From an uncultured Mollicutes bacterium (GTDB lineage: Bacteria; Bacillota_I; Bacilli_A; RFN20; CAG-826), in assembly GCA_946539555.1 (NCBI GenBank), contig CAMNHN010000005.1, positions 1-36,406 of the forward strand: DNA of 36,406 bases, written 5' to 3'. The translations under genes were made by a program, and so were the position numbers. Shown here in pieces: positions 29,838-36,406 of this stretch. Under the pieces are notes generated by a model. The model worked only from the letters and a program-made list of their open reading frames with translations, searched no databases and had not been told where the DNA came from. Positions within the stretch are counted from its first letter, which is position 1. Each line of letters starts with the position of its first letter.

Positions 29838-31199
29838 ATGTTAGATTTTAAGAAAATTTGTAAATCATATGAAAAAGAAGCATTAAATACGCTTCAAAAG
29901 GATGTTCAAATAAATAGTATATATGATCCTTCCACAATCACTAATGAAATGCCTTATGGAAAAGGTGTTTATGATTGTTTTGAATTTTTAAAAGAACTCG
30001 CATTAAAAGATGGTTTTAATGTAGATTTATGTGATGGTCACTGTTTAGAAATTTCTTATGGTAAAGGAGAAAGATTAATTGGTATTTTTGCTCACCAAGA
30101 TGTTGTACCTGTTACTCCAGGATGGACTCATGATCCATTTAGCGGATATATAGATGAAAAAGAAAATAGAATGTATTCTAGAGGAACAAGTGACGATAAA
30201 GGACCTGGAATTGCAGCATATTATGCTTTAAAAGTTTTAAAAGAAAACGATTTGATCAAAAATTATAGAGTTAAACTTGTTTTTGGTGGAGATGAAGAAA
30301 GAGGTTCTTCCTGTTTAGAATACTATTTCCACACATTAAAAAAAGAAGATCCTACATATGGATTTACTCCTGATGCTGATTTCCCATTAATTTATGGTGA
30401 AAAGGGAATTGTAAATTATAAATATTCTGGCACTTTACCTCTTAACAATGTTATTTCTATTAAAGCAGGAACAGTCTTTAATGTTGTAATTGATACTGCA
30501 ATTGTTAAAGTTACTAATGCTGAAAAACTCGCTGATTATCTTAAAAATCATAGCGAAGTAAAAGCTGAAAGAATTAGTGATGATGAATTTAAATTTATTG
30601 GAAAAGCTGCACATGGTTCTCTTCCAGAATTAGGATTCAATAGTGGAGTAGAAGCCTTACGAGTTTTAGGTGAAGTTTATGATAACAAAGCTTTATCTTT
30701 ACTTGCAAAAGAATATGAAAACCCAAATGGTGAAAACATGGGTGTTAAATATGAATCAAAAGATATGGGTGCAACAACATATAATGTTGGTGTAATCAAT
30801 TACGAAAATGGAAAATTTGAATTAATTGTTAATTTTAGACATCCAGAAAATTGTAATCCAGACGAAGCTATTGAAAAGATTCAAAAAGTTTCACCATTGC
30901 CAGTCTTTGTTATGTCAAAGAGTCCATATTTGTATTACAATCCAGAGACAACAGATTTTATTAAAGAATTATATAAAGTTTATGTTGAGGAAACTGGAGA
31001 TACTGTCCATAAACCAATGGCAATTGGTGGAGGAACATATGCTAAAGAGGCAAAACATACTATAGCTTTCGGAAGTTGTTTCCCTGGCAAAGTTGATCAT
31101 ATTCATGAAATAGACGAGAAAATTGATTTAGAAGATTTCTTTAATTCTATCCCAATTTATGCACATGCAATATATGCTTTAGGTAATTTGAACAAATGA
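29838..31199 (+). CDS. pepV: M20 family dipeptidase PepV/Sapep-like
   Basis: IFAHQDVVPVTPGWTHDPFSG, YSRGTSDDKGPGIAAYYALK, FGGDEERGSSCLEYY; ends with TGA. Confidence 0.93.
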   Translation: MLDFKKICKSYEKEALNTLQKDVQINSIYDPSTITNEMPYGKGVYDCFEFLKELALKDGFNVDLCDGHCLEISYGKGERLIGIFAHQDVVPVTPGWTHDPFSGYIDEKENRMYSRGTSDDKGPGIAAYYALKVLKENDLIKNYRVKLVFGGDEERGSSCLEYYFHTLKKEDPTYGFTPDADFPLIYGEKGIVNYKYSGTLPLNNVISIKAGTVFNVVIDTAIVKVTNAEKLADYLKNHSEVKAERISDDEFKFIGKAAHGSLPELGFNSGVEALRVLGEVYDNKALSLLAKEYENPNGENMGVKYESKDMGATTYNVGVINYENGKFELIVNFRHPENCNPDEAIEKIQKVSPLPVFVMSKSPYLYYNPETTDFIKELYKVYVEETGDTVHKPMAIGGGTYAKEAKHTIAFGSCFPGKVDHIHEIDEKIDLEDFFNSIPIYAHAIYALGNLNK

Positions 31200-31870
31200 G
31201 AACAAAATATAAACCTTGGGCAGTTCAATATTTAAGTGAATATTTTGAAAACCAATTTACTCTAGAAAATGAGGAATCAATCAAATCACTAGTTGATTTT
31301 GTTTCTAGCAAAGATACTTATTTAGAAATAGGTCCAGGCAAAGGACAATTCATTTTAAATTTAGCAAAGAGATATCAAAATATTAATTTTTTAGTTTGTG
31401 AATTGAATAAAACTATAAGTGGAATTTGTTTGAAAAAAATTGATGAAAGTGATTTAAAAAATGTAAAATTAATTTCTTGTGATTTTTATAAATTATCAGA
31501 ATTTTTAAAAACAGTGAAGTTTTGCGGGCTTTTTCTAAATTTTTCTGATCCACGGCCTAAAAAAAGACACACAAATAGAAGATTAACAAGTGATAATTTT
31601 TTAGTCGAATATTCAAAAATTTTAAAAAATAATCATTATATTTATTTTAAAACTGATAATGATAAATTTTATGAATATTCAAAAGAAAATTTTGAAAGAT
31701 ATAATTGGAAACAAATTTATATAAATGAAGATTATAAAAACTTAGATGATTTTGATGCAGAAACTGAATTTGAAATGAAATTCAAAGGTGAAGGAGTCAA
31801 AATTAAACGATTAATTCTTGAAAAGACAGATGCTACAATAAATAATGTTATTGAAGAGGATAAGAATTAA
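31196..31870 (+). CDS. trmB: tRNA (guanine-N7-)-methyltransferase
   Basis: MRTKYKPWAVQYL, LEIGPGKGQFILNLA, SDPRPKKRHTNRRL. Confidence 0.93.
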   Translation: MRTKYKPWAVQYLSEYFENQFTLENEESIKSLVDFVSSKDTYLEIGPGKGQFILNLAKRYQNINFLVCELNKTISGICLKKIDESDLKNVKLISCDFYKLSEFLKTVKFCGLFLNFSDPRPKKRHTNRRLTSDNFLVEYSKILKNNHYIYFKTDNDKFYEYSKENFERYNWKQIYINEDYKNLDDFDAETEFEMKFKGEGVKIKRLILEKTDATINNVIEEDKN

Positions 31871-32478
31871 TGAATTACGGTTTGTATTATGATTATAAAA
31901 AGATAGGAGATGTTCTAATTATTCTTTTTGATGCAACTTTAGAGAGCAATCATGAAGAGAAAAATGGTAATGTCGTCTCTTTATTTTGTGATGATAAACT
32001 AATTGGAATAAATATCTATGAAATTTCTAAAATTATAAAGATAAAGGCAAAAGGTTTTATCCCACTAATAAATGAGAAAATTCTCGATGTAATCAATACA
32101 ATTTTGTTAAATGCAAATCTTGAGCCATTAAGTTTTTTAAATAATTCAGGTTATGTTGTAGCTCGAATCAATGAAGTCTTTGATCACCCAACAAACAAAA
32201 GTATGAAAGTTTGTAAACTTAATATCGGAGATACTGTTGAACTTCAAGTAGTTAGTAATCTTGAAAATATAAGAGAAAACTTATTATGTGTTTGTGCTTT
32301 GCCTTTCGCATTTTTACCAAATAGAAAGCAAATGATTCCTTATAGTGTTGAAGGAGTCGATAGTTGCGGGATAATTTGCACTCCTAAAGATTTACAAATA
32401 AAAGTTCCTGATTCAGAAAATAAAGCTCTTGAACTTGATGAAACTTATTCAGTAGGAATTGATTTTTGGAAATATTAG
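31870..32478 (+). CDS. ytpR: YtpR-like tRNA-binding domain protein
   Basis: VARINEVFDHPTNKSMKVCKLNIGDTVELQVVSNLENIRE... EMAP/CsaA-like OB fold; N-terminal DUF4479-like part. Confidence 0.8.
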   Translation: MNYGLYYDYKKIGDVLIILFDATLESNHEEKNGNVVSLFCDDKLIGINIYEISKIIKIKAKGFIPLINEKILDVINTILLNANLEPLSFLNNSGYVVARINEVFDHPTNKSMKVCKLNIGDTVELQVVSNLENIRENLLCVCALPFAFLPNRKQMIPYSVEGVDSCGIICTPKDLQIKVPDSENKALELDETYSVGIDFWKY

Positions 32479-32505
32479 ATTCATTTCCAGGATTTTCATT
32501 TATAA

Positions 32506-32532
32506 AAGTGCGATAATAATCGCTCTTTTTTA
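32506..32532 (+). terminator. Intrinsic terminator after ytpR
   Basis: AAGTGCGAT aata ATCGCTCTTTTTT, one mismatch in stem. Confidence 0.65.
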
Positions 32533-32590
32533 TTTTTAATAATTTGTTAAATTGTTTTCAAATGAAAAAAGTTTACATTTTCTTTCATAA

Positions 32591-32620
32591 TTGCTTACAT
32601 TAAGTTTTAAATATGATAAT
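32591..32620 (+). promoter_or_regulatory. Candidate promoter of the LacI-family gene
   Basis: TTGCTT - 18 nt - GATAAT, followed by SD AAGGAGA. Confidence 0.5.
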
Positions 32621-32643
32621 ATTTAAAAGTAAGGAGACTGATT

Positions 32644-33642
32644 ATGGAAAACTTGAAAGATCACGTTACGATTTATGAAGTTGCACAAGCGGCAAACGTT
32701 TCTTTAGCTACAGTTTCTAGAGTTATAAATAATTCTGGTACAGTTAAACCTGAGACAAAGGAAAAAGTCCTTCAAGTAATTAAGCAACTCGGATATAAAC
32801 CTAGTGGTTTAGCTCAAGCTTTAGCTACAAATAAGTCGACATCAATCGGTGTTATTATTCCTAGTGCAAATTATGTTTATATTTCAAACATGTTAAATGG
32901 AGTGACTGAAGTTTGTAGAGATAAAGGGTTTACTTTAAATTTATACACAACTTCTCATAGTAGAGAAGATGCTCTTAGTTCATTAGAAAGAGTTATTAAA
33001 TCTAGAGTAGATGGAGTTATTGTATTTGATGATGAACTAGATGCTCCTGATTTAGAATTCCTAAATAATTATTCAGTCCCAGTTATTAACATTAATAACA
33101 AAATTGTTGAATCAAAAATAGGGTGCATTCCATTTGGATATGAACATTTAATTAAAAAGATTATCGAAGACAATTTTGTTAGAGGCGATAAGAAGATGAC
33201 GTTCGTCCATGTTCATAATTCTGGTCGATTATTATCGCGAATTGAGCAACAATTTATTAAGGTTCATAAAGAAAATGATCGAGAATATAACATTGTTAAT
33301 TGTGATGATTCTTATCATAGAACTTATCAAGATTTTATCGAAAGATTTAAAACTCAAAGAAAAGGTTATTTCATCGCTTATAGAGATTCAATCGCTGCAG
33401 CAATCATTAACGCCGCAACAGATAGTGGACTAACTGTTCCTGGAGATATTGAAGTTTTATCAATAATCGGAACAAAATATTCTTCAATTATTAGACCATC
33501 AATTTCAAATCTATATATTGATTTCCAAGAGGTTGGAAAAAGATCAATGTATATGTTAATCGACCTGATTAATGATAGATTATCTGAAAAAGAATATAAA
33601 TTTGAAAGTGTTTATATAAAGAAATATTCAACAAAATATTAG
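32644..33642 (+). CDS. LacI-family transcriptional regulator
   Basis: TIYEVAQAANVSLATVSRVINNSGTVKPETKEKVLQVIKQLGYKPSGLAQAL HTH and periplasmic-binding-protein-like body. Confidence 0.94.
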   Translation: MENLKDHVTIYEVAQAANVSLATVSRVINNSGTVKPETKEKVLQVIKQLGYKPSGLAQALATNKSTSIGVIIPSANYVYISNMLNGVTEVCRDKGFTLNLYTTSHSREDALSSLERVIKSRVDGVIVFDDELDAPDLEFLNNYSVPVININNKIVESKIGCIPFGYEHLIKKIIEDNFVRGDKKMTFVHVHNSGRLLSRIEQQFIKVHKENDREYNIVNCDDSYHRTYQDFIERFKTQRKGYFIAYRDSIAAAIINAATDSGLTVPGDIEVLSIIGTKYSSIIRPSISNLYIDFQEVGKRSMYMLIDLINDRLSEKEYKFESVYIKKYSTKY

Positions 33643-33658
33643 AGTTTGGGAGGATTTT

Positions 33659-34369
33659 ATGGATATTTATGACAAATACATTAGGACAATTGTAGATTTT
33701 CCTATTGAAGGAATTAAGTTTAGAGACATCACACCTTTACTTGCTAATGGAGAAGCTTTCCATCAAGTAATCATGGATTTAAATAAAGAATTACCTAGCT
33801 ATGAAAACTGGGACAAGATTATTGCAGCTGAAAGCAGAGGCTTCGTGTTTGCTTCACCTCTAGCTGAGTTAAATAATAAAGGTTTAGTCCTTGCTAGAAA
33901 GAAAGGAAAATTACCAAAAGTCGGATATACAGAATCTTATGCTCTTGAATATGGAGAGGCAACAATTGAAATTCCAGAAGGAGCAATTAATCCTGGCGAT
34001 AAAGTTATCATTTTAGATGATTTGATTGCAACTGGCGGAAGCGCTAAAGCGATGGTCAATCTTGTTAGAAAAGCTGGTGGAATCCCAATTATGGCTTTAT
34101 TCTTAATCGAATTGAGAAGTATGGAAGGCTATAAACAACTTGGTATTCCTACCGTTTCAATAGTTAATTATGGTTTACATGCAGGTGATTTGCTGCAAGT
34201 AGAAAGCCAAAATGGATCTTTTGCTAAATTTGTAAGCAAAGTTGATGATGAAACAATTGAAGTTGAATTTGAAGATGGTAAAAAAGAAAATTTAAATAAA
34301 AACAAAATTATTTCGATTGTACAAATCGAAAAAAACGGAAGACAAACATATATAAAATATAGGGATTAA
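33659..34369 (+). CDS. apt: Adenine phosphoribosyltransferase with C-terminal extension
   Basis: DFPIEGIKFRDITPLLANGEAF, AAESRGFVFASPLA, VIILDDLIATGGSAKAM; 236 aa. Confidence 0.94.
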   Translation: MDIYDKYIRTIVDFPIEGIKFRDITPLLANGEAFHQVIMDLNKELPSYENWDKIIAAESRGFVFASPLAELNNKGLVLARKKGKLPKVGYTESYALEYGEATIEIPEGAINPGDKVIILDDLIATGGSAKAMVNLVRKAGGIPIMALFLIELRSMEGYKQLGIPTVSIVNYGLHAGDLLQVESQNGSFAKFVSKVDDETIEVEFEDGKKENLNKNKIISIVQIEKNGRQTYIKYRD

Positions 34370-34371
34370 TT

Positions 34372-35628
34372 ATGAGCAACGTTATTGATGAATTAAATTG
34401 GAGAGGCTTGATACAAGCTTATTCAAACGAAGAAAATGTAAGAAAATTATTTGAAACAAAGCAAACAATTTATTGTGGATTTGACCCAAGTGCCTCAAGT
34501 ATGCATATTGGAAATTTTGTAATGATTTCTATTTTAATGAGACTGCAACAAGCTGGACATAAAATTATTGCAATTGTTGGTGGTGGAACCGGAATGATTG
34601 GTGACCCAAGTGGTAAATCTAAAGAAAGAAGTTTTTTAACTCCAGAAAAAGTTTTAGAAAATACAAATGCTATTAAAAACCAACTTGAAAGATTTATTGA
34701 TTTGACTGATCCAGAAAAAGGAATGATTTTAAATAACTATGATTGGTTAAGTAAATTGTCTCTTTTAGAATATTTAAGAGATACAGCTAAATTTTTCCCA
34801 ATCAATTACATGCTTAGCAAAGATATAGTTAAATCAAGATTAGAAGCTGGGATTTCACTTACAGAATTTTGTTATATGACATTGCAATCATATGATTTTA
34901 AACTTTTGCATGATAAATATGGTGCTTCGATGCAAATCGGAGGTAATGATCAATGGGGAAATTTAACGGCTGGACTAGATTTCATTAGAAAAACTGAGGG
35001 TGAAGATCAAAAAGTTGAATGTATGACAGCTCACTTAATCACAAGAAGTGATGGTAAAAAATTCGGTAAAAGTGAAGACGGAGCATTGTTTTTAGATCCA
35101 AAATTAACTTCACCATATAAACTATATCAATTTTTTATTAATCAAACTGATGAAGATAGCGTCAAATATTTAAAAGTATTTACATTCCTTTCAAAAGAAA
35201 AGATTAATGAAATTGCTGAAGAACATTATGCTAATTTAGGAAAAAGAGTTGCTCAAAAAGTTTTAGCTTTTGAAGTTACTAAAACAATTCATGGTGAAGA
35301 AGCTGCTCTTGAAGCTAAAAAGATGAGTGAATCTTTATTCTCAAATGATTTTAAAAATTTAAAGGAAGCATCAATTGAAGAATTATTTGGCTCAATTAAA
35401 ACAGAAATTCATGAACCATTAATTTTAGAAGACTTATTAATCGCAACAAAAGCCGCCAGTAGCAAAAGAGAAGCAAGGGATTTTATTAAAAACGGTGCAA
35501 TCTCTTTAAATGGCGAAAAGTTTGTTGATGCACAACAAATAATTAATAAAGAGAATTCTTTATATAATAAATATATTGTTCTTAAAAGAGGTAAGAAAAA
35601 TTATTATTTAGTTGTTTTAGATTTTTAA
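34372..35628 (+). CDS. tyrS: Tyrosyl-tRNA synthetase
   Basis: YCGFDPSASSMHIGN, GGNDQWGNLTAGLD, KFGKSEDGALFLD, C-terminal S4-like domain. Confidence 0.97.
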   Translation: MSNVIDELNWRGLIQAYSNEENVRKLFETKQTIYCGFDPSASSMHIGNFVMISILMRLQQAGHKIIAIVGGGTGMIGDPSGKSKERSFLTPEKVLENTNAIKNQLERFIDLTDPEKGMILNNYDWLSKLSLLEYLRDTAKFFPINYMLSKDIVKSRLEAGISLTEFCYMTLQSYDFKLLHDKYGASMQIGGNDQWGNLTAGLDFIRKTEGEDQKVECMTAHLITRSDGKKFGKSEDGALFLDPKLTSPYKLYQFFINQTDEDSVKYLKVFTFLSKEKINEIAEEHYANLGKRVAQKVLAFEVTKTIHGEEAALEAKKMSESLFSNDFKNLKEASIEELFGSIKTEIHEPLILEDLLIATKAASSKREARDFIKNGAISLNGEKFVDAQQIINKENSLYNKYIVLKRGKKNYYLVVLDF

Positions 35629-35631
35629 AAC

Positions 35632-36174
35632 TTATTTTGAATAATAATAAATTTGGTTTTTGATTTTTTCAGCGTGTTCTTTAGAAGTCAAAGCTTCTAA
35701 AAATAAGAATGCAAAATCAATTGTACCTGCTGCACTTATGCCTGTAATGATGTTACCATCTCTAACGGCATAAGTGTTTTTATAATTTCCACCAAAATCT
35801 TCATTCATTGAAGTGAAGCATGTATAGTTTTTATTCTTTAGAAATCCTAAATGACCTAAGATAGTTGGTCCTGCGCAGATTGCAGCTATCAGTTTATTAT
35901 CTTTATAAAAAGATTTAACTATATTAATAAAGAAGGAGTTTGATTCCAATTCAGCATATTGTGGGCCACCAGGAATTAGAAGCGATTCATATTGATTAAG
36001 GCTTAATTTACATAAGTTATTTAGATTAGAGATTTTTACTCCATACCTTCCTGTTGCACATTCTTCATGCAAACTATATATGTCTAAATCTATGCCACCT
36101 CTTCTTAAAATCGCTATTGAACCAATAGCTTCGATTTCTTCAAAACCGTTTGTTAAGATACATAATACTTTCAT
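35632..36174 (-). CDS. DJ-1/PfpI family protein
   Basis: GFEEIEAIGSIAILRRGG, LLIPGGPQYAEL, LIAAICAGPTILGHLGFL with nucleophile Cys. Confidence 0.9.
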   Translation of the reverse strand: MKVLCILTNGFEEIEAIGSIAILRRGGIDLDIYSLHEECATGRYGVKISNLNNLCKLSLNQYESLLIPGGPQYAELESNSFFINIVKSFYKDNKLIAAICAGPTILGHLGFLKNKNYTCFTSMNEDFGGNYKNTYAVRDGNIITGISAAGTIDFAFLFLEALTSKEHAEKIKNQIYYYSK

Positions 36175-36269
36175 GCTTTTACCTCTAAATATTATCTTTT
36201 AATATTATTGCAACATTTTGTTTAGGAGGTCAAAATAAAAGTAAATTTTTATGAATTTAACAAAAAAAC

Positions 36270-36299
36270 TTGCTTATGCAAATGACTGTATGGTATATT
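36270..36299 (+). promoter_or_regulatory. Candidate promoter of the tRNA-Ala
   Basis: TTGCTT - 18 nt - TATATT with extended TGg. Confidence 0.5.
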
Positions 36300-36330
36300 A
36301 TTAAAGCATTTTTTAGAATGCGTCTTATAT

Positions 36331-36404
36331 GGGCCCTTAGTTAAATGGGATAACGGTAGCTTTGCAAGCTTCAGTTAGGAGTTCGATTCTCCTAGGGTCC
36401 ACCA
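36331..36404 (+). tRNA. tRNA-Ala(UGC), CCA encoded
   Basis: Acceptor GGGCCCT/AGGGTCC with G3:U70, D arm GTTA..TAAC, anticodon loop TTTGCAA, T arm AGGAG TTCGATT CTCCT, terminal CCA. Confidence 0.88.
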
Positions 36405-36406
36405 AT

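Noticed and set aside
36251-36304. Tiny ORF MNLTKKLAYANDCMVYY before the tRNA, with AGGAGG at 36223
   Set aside because: AGGAGG is about 20 nt too far from the ATG, and the ORF overlaps the predicted tRNA promoter
36306-36321. GCATT ttttag AATGC hairpin before the tRNA
   Set aside because: 5-bp stem with no T-run after it; too weak to call a terminator or leader element

Overview
This is a 36.4-kb, very AT-rich, gene-dense chromosomal window. It looks like a genome-reduced low-GC Firmicutes/Mollicutes-like bacterium. It uses the standard bacterial code: TGA serves as a stop, e.g. in the 10460-upstream ORF and in pepV, and Trp is TGG. Most of it is housekeeping: the tail of the F1 ATP synthase operon (atpA', G, D, C), an ATP-grasp enzyme, ppa, a TrmL-type methyltransferase, rqcH-like (minus), gmk, priA, a DUF1904-like protein, an RsmB-like protein, rlmN, prpC, prkC-like, rpe, a membrane protein, rpmB (minus), glgC-glgD-glgA, a T-box with leuS, coaX, an ECF S component, pepV, trmB, ytpR-like, a LacI regulator, apt, tyrS, a DJ-1/PfpI protein (minus) and a tRNA-Ala(UGC). 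The most interesting accessory-type content is a three-gene SMC-like operon (16295-21717) matching JetA/JetB/JetC (Wadjet/MksFEB). It has no JetD nuclease next to it, and a -10-centred 11-bp inverted repeat lies just before its first codon. Two housekeeping-position genes look biochemically altered. The RsmB homologue appears to have lost both catalytic cysteines and the SAM motif. The RqcH homologue is short and has DN where the DR motif is expected. Several promoter-proximal palindromes look like operators. All family calls come from reading motifs by eye; no database search was run.
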